Origin: an uncultured Tenacibaculum sp.
GTDB lineage: Bacteria > Bacteroidota > Bacteroidia > Flavobacteriales > Flavobacteriaceae
DNA: 64,000 nucleotides
NCBI RefSeq assembly: GCF_947498805.1
Contig: NZ_CANMLT010000004.1
Location: 62,001-126,000, forward strand
Reading direction: 5' to 3'
In this document: positions 1 through 8,344 of the stretch, in pieces
Position numbering within the stretch: position 1 is the first letter of the stretch
Layout: every line of letters begins with the position of its first letter
Translations under genes and position numbers: made by a program
Notes under the pieces: generated by a model
Database searches by the model: none
Told to the model about the DNA's origin: nothing
Seen by the model: the letters and a program-made list of their open reading frames with translations, nothing else

Positions 1-6
1 TAGTTG

Positions 7-1113
7 TTAGTTAATTTCTTTTTTTGCTTCCTCATACTCCTCTGGAGTATTGATGTTTCTGATGAAATCATCATCGATTTCTACAATTTCAACATCAGAA
101 TTAATCAACATTTTACGCGGACAAGAATATCCTTGCGCTAAATATTGCAATAATTTCCCGTAGGCTTTTGGTTCGTAAATAGTAATCAATGGCTCCGGAA
201 ACTCTTTTCCTTTTCCTTTAACTGCAGTAGCTACTTTACTCGGATTCCTTTTTTGTAAAACCAATTGAATTAGTTCAGTGTTTACAAAAGGCACATCTGT
301 GGCCAATACAAACCAAGCTGAATTTGGGTCTTGCTGTAATGCAGAACAAATTCCACCAAACGGACCTAAATTTAAGAAAGTATCATGAATTTCTTCTGAA
401 TTGTTGTTGTTTTGAGCAACTGAATAAAAGGTTTTTAGCGAGTTCTCCTCTAATAATTCTTTTACATGTTCCTTTTGAGGCTTACCAAAATAGTTCAATT
501 CAGCCTTATCAGTTCCCATTCGAGTACTTTTCCCTCCAGTTAATACCAATCCTTTTACAGGTGCAATGGTTTCTTTAATTAGGTTATGAATGTGATTGGT
601 AATTTTATCAATCTCATTAATTGAGTAACTCGTGATATTTTCAATATTAGGAAACTTCTCTTTTAAGCAATCAAAATATGGAGTATTCGTGTCTAACTTA
701 ATGATAAATTGAATGCTGGTAATTTGATCTATTCTCTTTTTGATAGAAGCTTCTTTTTCTAGATCTAAAATTAAGATTTGTTTGGCTCCTGGATAATGAT
801 TTCCGTTTACAAATACATAATCGTAGTTGTAAAACTGTAACCGTTGTTCGTATTTGTTAATATAAGACGCTGTATTAAGCTGTAAGTTCCCTTCATGATG
901 GAAAGTGTATTCCGACAATCTATTTGGCTCCACATCTTTTGCATGGGACGCATCAAAATAAGCTAAATTATAATTGGATAATTTGTTGGAAACTTGTGTA
1001 ACAATATCAGCAATAATTCCACATTTAGCTCCTAAAATAACCACTTCGTTTGGAGCGTTGGTATCGTTGTGTTTTTTTGCTAAGTTGGTGTGTTTTTGAT
1101 GCTTTTTATCCAT
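7..1113 (-). CDS. MobA-like molybdenum cofactor nucleotidyltransferase with extra N-terminal domain
   Basis: The C-terminal half (about residues 186-368) is a MobA-type NTP transferase, which attaches GMP to molybdopterin. It shows the nucleotide motif LTGGKSTRMGTDK (191-203), a GPFGGI loop and a DVPF segment that would hold the metal-binding Asp. MobA alone is usually about 190-200 residues; here about 180 residues precede it. That N-terminal part has a GAKCGIIADIV stretch where a MobB P-loop would be expected, but no intact Walker A, so I do not assign it a function. The start overlaps the end of moaC by 8 bases, so the two are probably translated together at the end of the cofactor operon. 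Transferase family is confident; MobA rather than a related transferase (such as MocA) rests on the operon. Confidence 0.8.
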   Translation of the reverse strand: MDKKHQKHTNLAKKHNDTNAPNEVVILGAKCGIIADIVTQVSNKLSNYNLAYFDASHAKDVEPNRLSEYTFHHEGNLQLNTASYINKYEQRLQFYNYDYVFVNGNHYPGAKQILILDLEKEASIKKRIDQITSIQFIIKLDTNTPYFDCLKEKFPNIENITSYSINEIDKITNHIHNLIKETIAPVKGLVLTGGKSTRMGTDKAELNYFGKPQKEHVKELLEENSLKTFYSVAQNNNNSEEIHDTFLNLGPFGGICSALQQDPNSAWFVLATDVPFVNTELIQLVLQKRNPSKVATAVKGKGKEFPEPLITIYEPKAYGKLLQYLAQGYSCPRKMLINSDVEIVEIDDDFIRNINTPEEYEEAKKEIN

Positions 1114-1582
1114 TTTTTATATCCGATTTCCCACCGGTCTTTTCAATTAGTTGTATTTCTTTGATTACCATTTTCTGACTAATAGCTTTGCACATGTCGT
1201 AAATGGTTAGACAAGTAGCAGAAGCTCCTGTTAAGGCTTCCATTTCTACGCCTGTTTTTCCTTCAATTGTTACTTTGCAAAACACCTCAATATGTTCGTT
1301 GTCGGTAATATTTATATCAATGTCAACTCCGTTGATTAATAAAGGGTGACACATTGGAATGATATCTGAAGTTTTCTTTACGGCTTGGATACCAGCAATG
1401 ATAGCCGTTTGAAAAACCGGACCTTTTTTGGTAATCAGTTCGTTGTTGTTAAAATGACCTATAATTTCAGAACCTAAAAACATAGTAGCTTTAGCAATAG
1501 CAACACGTTTCGTGATTTTTTTATCAGAAACATTGACCATTTTAGGTTGGTTTTGTTCGTTTATGTGTGAGAAATTACTCAT
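1106..1582 (-). CDS. moaC: Cyclic pyranopterin monophosphate synthase MoaC
   Basis: MoaC converts 3',8-cyclo-GTP, the product of MoaA, into cyclic pyranopterin monophosphate, the second step of molybdenum cofactor synthesis in the cytosol. The 158-residue length is normal. Diagnostic segments are MCHPL (77-81), GVEMEALTGAS (111-121) and the following TIYDMCKA with the conserved active-site Asp (129). moaA lies 2 kb upstream on the same strand, and the mobA-like gene overlaps its 3' end by 8 bases. The start is only 13 bases from the edge of a palindromic repeat, so the repeat now forms its upstream region and may supply or block transcription from moeA. Confidence 0.95.
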   Translation of the reverse strand: MSNFSHINEQNQPKMVNVSDKKITKRVAIAKATMFLGSEIIGHFNNNELITKKGPVFQTAIIAGIQAVKKTSDIIPMCHPLLINGVDIDINITDNEHIEVFCKVTIEGKTGVEMEALTGASATCLTIYDMCKAISQKMVIKEIQLIEKTGGKSDIKNG

Positions 1583-1595
1583 TAAACTCTATTTT

Positions 1596-1716
1596 ATTTT
1601 GATGTCACATCGAGAGGATTTATGAGGGACGAAATAAATTTGTATCGAGATGCTTAGTAATTGGTTCTCGATACAATTTTCACTCATTTCAATCGTGAAA
1701 ATCACTCGAACTGACA
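1596..1716. repeat. Palindromic REP/MITE-like repeat, copy A
   Basis: This 121-base segment is about 90% identical by eye to 2032-2152 and lies in the same orientation. It contains nested inverted repeats. The outer arms are TGTCACATCGAGAG (1603-1616) against CACTCGAACTGACA (1703-1716). The inner arms are TGTATCGAGA (1641-1650) and TCTCGATACA (1666-1675), a perfect 10-base match around a 15-base loop. A third pair is TTTTCAC/GTGAAAA at about 1678-1701. It has no coding potential. Elements with this TCGAG signature are common dispersed repeats in Flavobacteriaceae (general knowledge, not checked here). Together with copy B it brackets a GIY-YIG gene. Confidence 0.85.
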
Positions 1717-1725
1717 GTGTTGTTT

Positions 1726-2019
1726 TTAGTTCTTAAACTTCTTCTTTGCTAAGTTAGGAAGTTTTTCAAATTCATTATTAATCAAGGCTTCTTTTTTGAC
1801 TCTTGACCATTTTTTAATTTGTTTTTCCTTTTCAATAGCCATATCAACATTGGTGAACTCACAATAAAAAACAAGTTGAACAGGTTTTCTCTTGGAGGTA
1901 TAACTATCTTGATAAGTTCCATTTTGATGTTGAATAACCCTTTGAGACAAATTAGAGGTAATGCCTGTATAATAGGTTTTATCGGAACATTGTAATATGT
2001 ACACATAGTAAGCTTTCAC
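1726..2019 (-). CDS. Stand-alone GIY-YIG endonuclease-family protein
   Basis: This 97-residue protein is a single GIY-YIG nuclease domain of the UPF0213/YhbQ type. It shows YYVYILQCSD (4-13), YYTGIT (17-22), a downstream Arg (LSQRVIQH) and the C-terminal EKEKQIKKWSR helix typical of the family. The start is a GTG at 2019, chosen because the conserved YVYIL strand follows at once and no in-frame ATG lies upstream. Two direct copies of a palindromic repeat flank it, and the trio fills the gap between moeA and moaC with almost no spare bases. Substrate and role are unknown; it could be a repeat-associated mobility function or a housekeeping nuclease. Confidence 0.88.
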   Translation of the reverse strand: MKAYYVYILQCSDKTYYTGITSNLSQRVIQHQNGTYQDSYTSKRKPVQLVFYCEFTNVDMAIEKEKQIKKWSRVKKEALINNEFEKLPNLAKKKFKN

Positions 2020-2031
2020 CTTTTCATTTTA

Positions 2032-2152
2032 ATTTTGACGTCACATCGAGTGGATTTATGAGGGACGAAATAAATTTGTATCGAGATGCTTAGTAATTAG
2101 TTCTCGATATAATTTTTACTCATTTTTATCTTGAAAACCATTCGTATTGATA
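2032..2152. repeat. Palindromic REP/MITE-like repeat, copy B
   Basis: This is the direct-repeat partner of 1596-1716. The inner hairpin arms TGTATCGAGA (2077-2086) and TCTCGATATA (2102-2111) keep the 15-base loop with one change. The left outer arm (CGTCACATCGAGTG, 2039-2052) is kept, but the right outer arm has decayed. It ends 2 bases from the moeA stop codon. Recombination between copies A and B would remove about 436 bp including the GIY-YIG gene. Confidence 0.85.
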
Positions 2153-2154
2153 GC

Positions 2155-3345
2155 TTAACTATATTGTATTACAGGATACACACTCCCTTTAACAAACGTA
2201 GTTTCCGTTGTTTTAGGTAATACAATAAAACCATTTGCTTCTACTAAACTCGCTAAATCTCCAGAACCATTTCCTTTAATCGGAGTTGCTAGTAATTGTC
2301 CGTTTTCAGTATGTGTTTTTACCTGTAAAAAGTAAGTTAACTCAGGTTTAAAGGTTACCTCTTCCGTTAAGGTGGCAGTTTGTAGGTTTTCTACTAATCC
2401 CACTGATTTATGATACCAAGCATAAAAATATACTAAGCAGTTTACAAAAGTCGAAACCGGGTTTCCTGGGAATGCAAACACTTTACAATTGTGTGTTTGT
2501 CCTGCCCAAAATGGTTTTCCTGGACGTTGTGCAACTCTATGAAATAATTTTTCTACTCCTAATTCATCTAAAACCTCAGGTAAATAATCGAACTTTCCTT
2601 TGCTTACTGCTCCAGAGAAAAGCAATACATCATACTGATGTAAAAAACCAGCTATTTTTTCTTTTAAAACTACTTTGTCATCGGTAATATGAGCTGTTTC
2701 TGACGGAATCTTTAGTTCTTTTAATAAAGAAACCAAGGTATACACATTACTTCTTCGTATTTGGTGTGCTTCTGGGGTTTCTGTTACATCCACCAATTCA
2801 TCACCAGTAGAAACAATCATTACTTTAGGAAGCTTCGCAACCTTTACGGTTGCTTTTCCTACAGTTGCTAACACTCCAATATCTGCTGGAGAAATTTGTT
2901 TGTTTTTTTCAATTAATACGGTTCCCTCTGTTTTATCAGAACCTTGCGTATGTATGTTTTGTCCTTCGGTAATTTCATCTAGGTTTACCGTCGCCATAAG
3001 TGTGTTAATACTCACATCTTCATAACGAATCACGGTATCACAATTATCAGGCAATACGGCCCCCGTCATTACCTCATAACAATTCGCAGCATTGTCCATT
3101 GTTTCTTGTGGACTCCCAGCAGGCTGAATTCCTTCAATCTTAAAGTCGCGAACTCCATATTGAAAAAAACGGTAATTAATGGCAATACCGTCCATAGCAA
3201 CACGATTAAAAGGAGGAAAATCTCTATCGGCAATAATATCTTCCTTTAAAATTCTTCCTACAGATTCTAAAAAAGGAATCTCTTCAGTTCCAAAATCTTG
3301 TGTGTTGCTTAAAATTATATGTTTAGCTTCTTCTACTGTTATCAT
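2155..3345 (-). CDS. moeA: Molybdopterin molybdotransferase MoeA
   Basis: MoeA inserts molybdate into adenylylated molybdopterin to give active cofactor. The 396-residue length is normal. Recognisable parts are RVAMDGIA (48-55), the MTGAVLPD segment near 93, STGDEL (179-184) opening the MogA-like domain, SGAVSKGKFDY (244-254, usually SGGVSVG in this family) and a later AFPGNPVS loop. It follows the small membrane protein gene by 2 bases, so it is cotranscribed with it and with moaA. The stop codon abuts palindromic repeat copy B. Confidence 0.94.
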   Translation of the reverse strand: MITVEEAKHIILSNTQDFGTEEIPFLESVGRILKEDIIADRDFPPFNRVAMDGIAINYRFFQYGVRDFKIEGIQPAGSPQETMDNAANCYEVMTGAVLPDNCDTVIRYEDVSINTLMATVNLDEITEGQNIHTQGSDKTEGTVLIEKNKQISPADIGVLATVGKATVKVAKLPKVMIVSTGDELVDVTETPEAHQIRRSNVYTLVSLLKELKIPSETAHITDDKVVLKEKIAGFLHQYDVLLFSGAVSKGKFDYLPEVLDELGVEKLFHRVAQRPGKPFWAGQTHNCKVFAFPGNPVSTFVNCLVYFYAWYHKSVGLVENLQTATLTEEVTFKPELTYFLQVKTHTENGQLLATPIKGNGSGDLASLVEANGFIVLPKTTETTFVKGSVYPVIQYS

Positions 3346-3347
3346 AA

Positions 3348-3614
3348 TTAATTAATGTAGGCTATTAAGTAGCTTACACTAAAATACAGCATGTAACTTA
3401 TACCTAAAACAGTAATAATCCATGAATGCTTTTTAGTTAAGCTAATTTTGTTTAAAACTAGGTGTATGCTGAGTGTTAGCCCTGCAATGAAGAACATAAA
3501 AAAAATAAAGTAAAATACCCTAAAGTGAGGTAGTACGATAAAAACCAATGAAGTAATTATTGCAGTGGATATAATAGCGTATTTATTATATGTAGTATTA
3601 CAGAGTTGTTTCAT
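3348..3614 (-). CDS. Small three-helix membrane protein in the moa operon
   Basis: I do not recognise this 88-residue protein. It is almost wholly hydrophobic with three likely membrane segments (about 12-31, 33-52 and 65-85) and a Lys-rich turn (ISLTKKHS) between the second and third. It is spaced 11 bases after moaA and 2 bases before moeA on the same strand, so it is very probably translated from the cofactor mRNA. No conserved polar motif suggests transport of molybdate. Its place in the operon is the only functional clue. Confidence 0.7.
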   Translation of the reverse strand: MKQLCNTTYNKYAIISTAIITSLVFIVLPHFRVFYFIFFMFFIAGLTLSIHLVLNKISLTKKHSWIITVLGISYMLYFSVSYLIAYIN

Positions 3615-3625
3615 GTTGAATTACT

Positions 3626-4615
3626 TTATCCACCAATGGTACTCATACTTTCAGAAACATTTCCTTTTCTATTAGCCTCAGCAACAAAACCATTTTCAGG
3701 TTTTTCTTTGATGAGCTTTAAAAACAATGCTTTTAAATCATCATTACTAGCACCATCTCTTATAAAATCACGAAGATTAAATACACCATCATCAAACAAA
3801 CAGTTTTTAAACGTTCCTGTTGCTGTTACTCGAATACGATTGCAATCGTTACAAATGGTTCTGGTAAATGCAGGTATAATCCCAATATTTCCTTTAAAAC
3901 CATTTACTTGATAGTTTCTTGAAGTAGATGATTTTTCAGAAATCAATTCTGTAATATCATATTCCGATTGTATTTCTTTTAAAATACGTGCAAAATTCCA
4001 GTTCTCTTGAATATCTCGTTGTCCTTTTCCATTGAAAGGCATTTCTTCAATAAATCGAACCGCAATATTTTTATCCTTAGTTAAACGTACAAAGTCATTA
4101 ATCTCATCTGTGTTAAAATTCGATTGAACTACCACATTTAACTTCAAGTTTAACGAACTTTTTTCTAATAATTCAAAAGCCTCATATACTTCGGTAAAAA
4201 CATCTCTTCTTGTAATTTTAGCAAACTTATCTGGGTGTAAACTGTCTATACTTAGGTTAATATTTTTAACCTTTTCAAGACTTTCTAATGTTTTTATATG
4301 CTTACTAACTAAGGCCCCATTGGTAGTAATGTTTATGTCTTTTAGAAGGTCGTTGTACGATAACATTTCTAAAAAGCTCATGAAATCTCTACGAGCAAAG
4401 GGTTCTCCTCCTGTAAGCCTTACTTTGGTAACACCAAGTTCTGTAAGTACACGAACAATGCGGTACATTTCTTTATAGCTCAATAGTTCCTTTCTAGGAA
4501 CAATATCAATACCCTTTGCTGGCATACAATATTGACAACGAAGATTACAACGATCGGTAATTGCCAATCGCACATAATTAATTTGTCTACCAAAACTATC
4601 TATAAGTCCATGCAT
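3626..4615 (-). CDS. moaA: GTP 3',8-cyclase MoaA
   Basis: This radical SAM enzyme converts GTP to 3',8-cyclo-GTP, the first committed step of molybdenum cofactor synthesis. The radical SAM [4Fe-4S] cluster ligands are C23, C27 and C30 in CNLRCQYC. LTGGEPFARRD follows as the SAM-binding GGEP element. The second cluster motif is CNDCNRIR with a later Cys (FKNCLF). The protein ends in the Gly-Gly tail needed for activity in characterised MoaA proteins. The 329-residue length is typical. It heads the minus-strand cofactor operon; a TACCTTTG promoter-like box stands 4 bases before the ATG. Confidence 0.96.
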   Translation of the reverse strand: MHGLIDSFGRQINYVRLAITDRCNLRCQYCMPAKGIDIVPRKELLSYKEMYRIVRVLTELGVTKVRLTGGEPFARRDFMSFLEMLSYNDLLKDINITTNGALVSKHIKTLESLEKVKNINLSIDSLHPDKFAKITRRDVFTEVYEAFELLEKSSLNLKLNVVVQSNFNTDEINDFVRLTKDKNIAVRFIEEMPFNGKGQRDIQENWNFARILKEIQSEYDITELISEKSSTSRNYQVNGFKGNIGIIPAFTRTICNDCNRIRVTATGTFKNCLFDDGVFNLRDFIRDGASNDDLKALFLKLIKEKPENGFVAEANRKGNVSESMSTIGG

Positions 4616-4619
4616 ATAA

Positions 4620-4627
4620 CAAAGGTA
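4620..4627 (-). promoter_or_regulatory. Candidate -7 box of moaA
   Basis: On the minus strand this reads TACCTTTG, a full match to the Bacteroidota -7 consensus TAnnTTTG. It ends 4 bases before the moaA ATG, so transcription would start at or beside the start codon. I see no TTG element 19 bases upstream. Confidence 0.45.
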
Positions 4628-4705
4628 CGGATTAAAGAATCAATAATTTACTGTCATTTGTCATAGTTTTAGAGCGTATTTATACCTTGCAGCTTCAAAC
4701 TAGAC

Positions 4706-6478
4706 TTATACAATTTCCATTTTTTTCAGAAGGAAAGATGCATTCATGTTTTTACAAATCCCCTCTTTCATTTTATAATCAAAAAACAACTCATCATTGA
4801 TGATTTCAGCGTCGAAATAATGATTCTCTATTTGCGGCGCATAGTCACTTGCCAATTCACATAAACTGATATCGTGTGTAGCAATAATTCCAGTAGAATT
4901 TGATTTGCTTAGTCTTTCAATAAATTTCTTAGAACCCAAAGCTTTATCTTTGCTATTGGTTCCTTTTAAGATTTCATCTAACACAATGAAATAAGTATCA
5001 TTAGCTAATTCGTCAACAATAAATTTCAAGCGTTTCAATTCTGAATAAAAGTACGATTCATCATCGGTTAATGAATCTGAAGTACGCATACTTGTAATAA
5101 GTTTTATTGGAGTATAGCTATAATTTTCTGCACAAATAGGAAGTCCACAATTGGCCATGATAATAGACAATGATATCGTTCGTAAAAAAGTACTTTTTCC
5201 TGCCATGTTTGCTCCGGTAATGATAAAAAACTGTTCGGAATTGATACCAAAATCGTTGTCAACTCTTTTAGTAGGATTTAATAATGGATGCCCTAGGTTT
5301 TTAGCAGTAATAACGGCTGTTTCTTTCTGAATATTAGGAAAAGTATAGCTCGGGTGGTTGTATACAAAATTGGCTAATGAGTTTTGCGCATCAAAGAAAC
5401 TAACGGTATCAAACCATTGCGCCACTACATTTTTATATTGAGCAATCCATTGTTCTGTTTTTAAAGCATTTTGAATATCCCATAAAAACAAACCATTTCC
5501 AACCAATGCAATTAATAAATTGTTTCGCTGATCAAACGCATCTAATATCTTAGAGAATTTTTTAAAAATAACAGACGCTTTTTCATTTTCGGAAGCAATA
5601 TCTTGTTGTTTCTCTTGAAGTATTGTAGAAGAAAATTGTTGGTTTTCTATTTGTTCTAAGAGTAAATAGTATTGTTTAAAAATATCCTTTGCGTGATTGG
5701 CATCGGTATAGAGTTTTTGCGTTGCTTTTAAGTTAGAAACGGTAACTCCCAAACCAATAAAAAACCACAATAAAAGCACAGAAAAACTAATGATTTTAAA
5801 TGTTAAGAGTGCAATTAAACCAATTGAAATTATAGGAAACACTTTAGTAACTACCGAAAGAAAGTTGGGTAATTTAGAAGTGTATTGCTGTATCCATAGT
5901 ATAATTACCGAGGTGTCTTTTTTTGTAGACACTAAGCTTTCTAATGCTGAAAAATGTTGTCTCCATGTTGCTTTGGTAGAAAGCTCTTGTAAAGCTTTTT
6001 GTTTTTCAGGAATATTAGCAATATGATTGCTAGATAAAGTTTCGACCAGTAATTTTTTTCCATCATTGGTTACTGTTCTATTGATGAATTGAAAGAAAGA
6101 ACCTTTTCCAAATAAATCTATGTCATTACTAAAAAAATGTAATGGGTCGATAAACTCCTTACCGGTGTCTAATGTATGGTAATTACCATTTAAAACTTCT
6201 AGTTCGGTGGTATTGATGCTTTTTTTAGCATGAACTATTTTTCTTTCTTCCTTTAGCTTTTGATGATGTAGTACTAAATAAATAAAAGCAGCTAGTCCAA
6301 TTACCCCAATAATTATAGGAGTGTACGGAGTTTTAAATGTATAATAGACTCCCATTGCAGTAGCCAAAAAAACGGTAAACCGAAGTATACGAATGCTCAA
6401 AATCTTCTTTGAAACTTCAGTGTGTTTTTTGTCTAATTCAACAAGTTGGGATTTATAAAATTCAATAGGTTTTTGCAT
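4706..6478 (-). CDS. Membrane-anchored MutS-family ATPase
   Basis: The C-terminal part is a MutS ATPase domain: Walker A GANMAGKST (422-430), the ST-rich TSMRTSDSLTDDESYFYSEL segment, Walker B FIVLDEILKGTNS and ATHD. The N-terminal mismatch-recognition and connector domains of true MutS are absent. In their place are two pairs of predicted membrane helices (about 32-72 and 213-245). This architecture recurs in Bacteroidota genomes and is usually annotated simply as mismatch repair protein MutS. A role in mismatch repair is doubtful given the membrane segments and the missing clamp/recognition parts. It is divergent from uvrC, which starts about 70 bases away. Confidence 0.85.
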   Translation of the reverse strand: MQKPIEFYKSQLVELDKKHTEVSKKILSIRILRFTVFLATAMGVYYTFKTPYTPIIIGVIGLAAFIYLVLHHQKLKEERKIVHAKKSINTTELEVLNGNYHTLDTGKEFIDPLHFFSNDIDLFGKGSFFQFINRTVTNDGKKLLVETLSSNHIANIPEKQKALQELSTKATWRQHFSALESLVSTKKDTSVIILWIQQYTSKLPNFLSVVTKVFPIISIGLIALLTFKIISFSVLLLWFFIGLGVTVSNLKATQKLYTDANHAKDIFKQYYLLLEQIENQQFSSTILQEKQQDIASENEKASVIFKKFSKILDAFDQRNNLLIALVGNGLFLWDIQNALKTEQWIAQYKNVVAQWFDTVSFFDAQNSLANFVYNHPSYTFPNIQKETAVITAKNLGHPLLNPTKRVDNDFGINSEQFFIITGANMAGKSTFLRTISLSIIMANCGLPICAENYSYTPIKLITSMRTSDSLTDDESYFYSELKRLKFIVDELANDTYFIVLDEILKGTNSKDKALGSKKFIERLSKSNSTGIIATHDISLCELASDYAPQIENHYFDAEIINDELFFDYKMKEGICKNMNASFLLKKMEIV

Positions 6479-6536
6479 TGTAAAATAAATAAGGGTAAAA
6501 GTACGTCTTTACTGGGAATATATTTTTTAGAAGTCG

Positions 6537-6544
6537 TATTTTCG
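6537..6544 (+). promoter_or_regulatory. Candidate -7 box of uvrC
   Basis: TATTTTCG matches TAnnTTTG at seven of eight positions and ends 4 bases before the uvrC ATG. As with moaA, this would give a leaderless or nearly leaderless message. No clear -33 TTG is seen. Confidence 0.35.
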
Positions 6545-6548
6545 TTGT

Positions 6549-8339
6549 ATGCCAACACCATTAGAACTACAAATAAAAACATTGCCTAATTCACCTGGGG
6601 TATATCAATATTTTGATAAGGAAGATGTAATTATTTATGTTGGAAAAGCTAAAAATCTAAAAAAACGTGTTTCCTCTTATTTTACTAAAAATCATGAGTA
6701 TGGAAAAACACGAGTTTTGGTGAAAAAGATTGTACGCATTGAACATATTGTGGTTGATACGGAGACAGACGCTTTGTTGTTAGAAAATAGTCTTATAAAA
6801 AAGCATCAGCCAAAATACAATGTAATGTTGAAGGATGATAAAACCTATCCTTGGATTTGTATTAAGAAAGAGCGATTTCCTAGAGTTTTTATGACGCGTA
6901 GAGTAATAAAAGATGGTTCCGAGTATTTTGGACCTTATACAAGTGTAAAAACAATAAACTCTTTGTTTTATTTAATAGACGAGATTTATTCAGTAAGAAC
7001 TTATAAATACGATATTGGAAGGAAGAAGAGTAACTATCAGCATTATGTGGGTTCTTTAGAACATCAAATTAAAAGCTTAAAAAATCCTACTCGTAGTACC
7101 CAAACAGAGGAGCAATACATGGCAGATATTAATGATATTCGAAATATCATTAAAGGAAACTTTAAGGAAAGTGTTATTAAACTTAAAGCTTTAATGGGTA
7201 ATTATGCTCAAGAGATGAGGTTTGAGGAAGCGCAAGAGGTAAAGGAGAAAATAGAAGTTTTGCAGAATTACCAGGCTAAATCTACCGTAGTGAATCCATC
7301 TATTAACAATGTAGATGTATTTTCCATTATTTCTGATGAATCACATGGATATGCGAATTTCTTCAAAGTTATGAACGGGTCTATTGTACAGTCATATACT
7401 ACAGAAATCAAAAAGAAATTAGAAGAAACAGATAAGGAACTGTTAGAATTATTTATTGTTGAAACACGCAATAGATTTGATTCACTTTCAAAAGAAGTAT
7501 ACGTTCCATTTGAAGTTGATTTGGGTGAAAATATTAAGGTTACGGTACCGAAGCTTGGAGATAAGAAAAGAATTGTAGAGTTATCGGAAAGAAATGCCAA
7601 GTATTACCGTCAGGAACAATTCAAGCAAATAAAAATTGTTGATCCAGATAGACATGTGAAGCGAATTATGGGTCAAATGCAAAAGGATTTGCGTTTGCGT
7701 GTAGAACCTAGGCATATAGAATGTTTTGATAACTCAAATATTCAAGGAACACACCCGGTTGCGGCTTGTGTGGTTTTTAAAAACGGAAAACCAAGCAAAA
7801 AGGAGTATCGACATTTCAATATTAAAACTGTTGAAGGACCCGATGATTTTGCATCTATGGAAGAAGTTGTATTTCGTAGATATAAACGATTGTTAGAAGA
7901 AAATCAACCCTTACCTCAATTAATTGTAATTGATGGAGGAAAAGGGCAATTATCATCTGCTTTAAAAAGTTTAGATGCTTTAGAATTACGAGGGAAGATA
8001 GCCATTATTGGTATTGCAAAACGACTTGAGGAGATTTATTACCCGGGAGATTCCATTCCTTTGTATTTAGATAAAAAGTCAGAAACGCTTAAGATTATTC
8101 AGCATTTGAGAAATGAAGCACACCGTTTTGGTATTACGTTTCATAGAAATAAACGAAGTAAGAGTGCTATTCAATCTGAATTAGAACAAATACCAGATGT
8201 TGGTAAACAAACGATAACCAGTCTTTTACGTAAATTTAAGTCGGCAAAGAGAGTAAAAGAAGCCTCTATGGAAGAGTTAATAGAAATTGTTGGGAATTCT
8301 AGAGCGCAAAAAATTTATAACCACTATCATAAAAAGTAA
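6549..8339 (+). CDS. uvrC: Excinuclease ABC subunit C
   Basis: UvrC makes the dual incisions around lesions recognised by UvrAB in nucleotide excision repair. The protein is 596 residues, the usual length. The N-terminal GIY-YIG nuclease is visible as SPGVYQYFD followed by IYVGKAKNLKKRVSSY (about residues 12-40). The UVR domain that contacts UvrB lies near 205-240 (MRFEEAQEVKEKIEVLQ). The RNase H-like second nuclease follows, with ECFDNSNIQG and IVIDGGKGQL. The C-terminus has paired helix-hairpin-helix motifs (IPDVGKQT and IVGNSRAQKI). The patatin gene follows after 5 bases, suggesting cotranscription. Confidence 0.97.
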   Translation: MPTPLELQIKTLPNSPGVYQYFDKEDVIIYVGKAKNLKKRVSSYFTKNHEYGKTRVLVKKIVRIEHIVVDTETDALLLENSLIKKHQPKYNVMLKDDKTYPWICIKKERFPRVFMTRRVIKDGSEYFGPYTSVKTINSLFYLIDEIYSVRTYKYDIGRKKSNYQHYVGSLEHQIKSLKNPTRSTQTEEQYMADINDIRNIIKGNFKESVIKLKALMGNYAQEMRFEEAQEVKEKIEVLQNYQAKSTVVNPSINNVDVFSIISDESHGYANFFKVMNGSIVQSYTTEIKKKLEETDKELLELFIVETRNRFDSLSKEVYVPFEVDLGENIKVTVPKLGDKKRIVELSERNAKYYRQEQFKQIKIVDPDRHVKRIMGQMQKDLRLRVEPRHIECFDNSNIQGTHPVAACVVFKNGKPSKKEYRHFNIKTVEGPDDFASMEEVVFRRYKRLLEENQPLPQLIVIDGGKGQLSSALKSLDALELRGKIAIIGIAKRLEEIYYPGDSIPLYLDKKSETLKIIQHLRNEAHRFGITFHRNKRSKSAIQSELEQIPDVGKQTITSLLRKFKSAKRVKEASMEELIEIVGNSRAQKIYNHYHKK

Positions 8340-8344
8340 TAGAA

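Noticed and set aside
1782..2006. A second minus-strand frame inside the GIY-YIG gene
   Set aside because: It is a shifted frame of the same gene with no motif; the other frame has the full GIY-YIG signature.
1596..2152. An insertion sequence with the repeats as terminal repeats
   Set aside because: The repeats are direct and each is itself palindromic; there is no transposase and no clear target duplication, so I list them as REP/MITE-like repeats.
4706..6478. Calling this gene mutS
   Set aside because: Only the ATPase part is MutS-like; recognition domains are missing and membrane helices are present.
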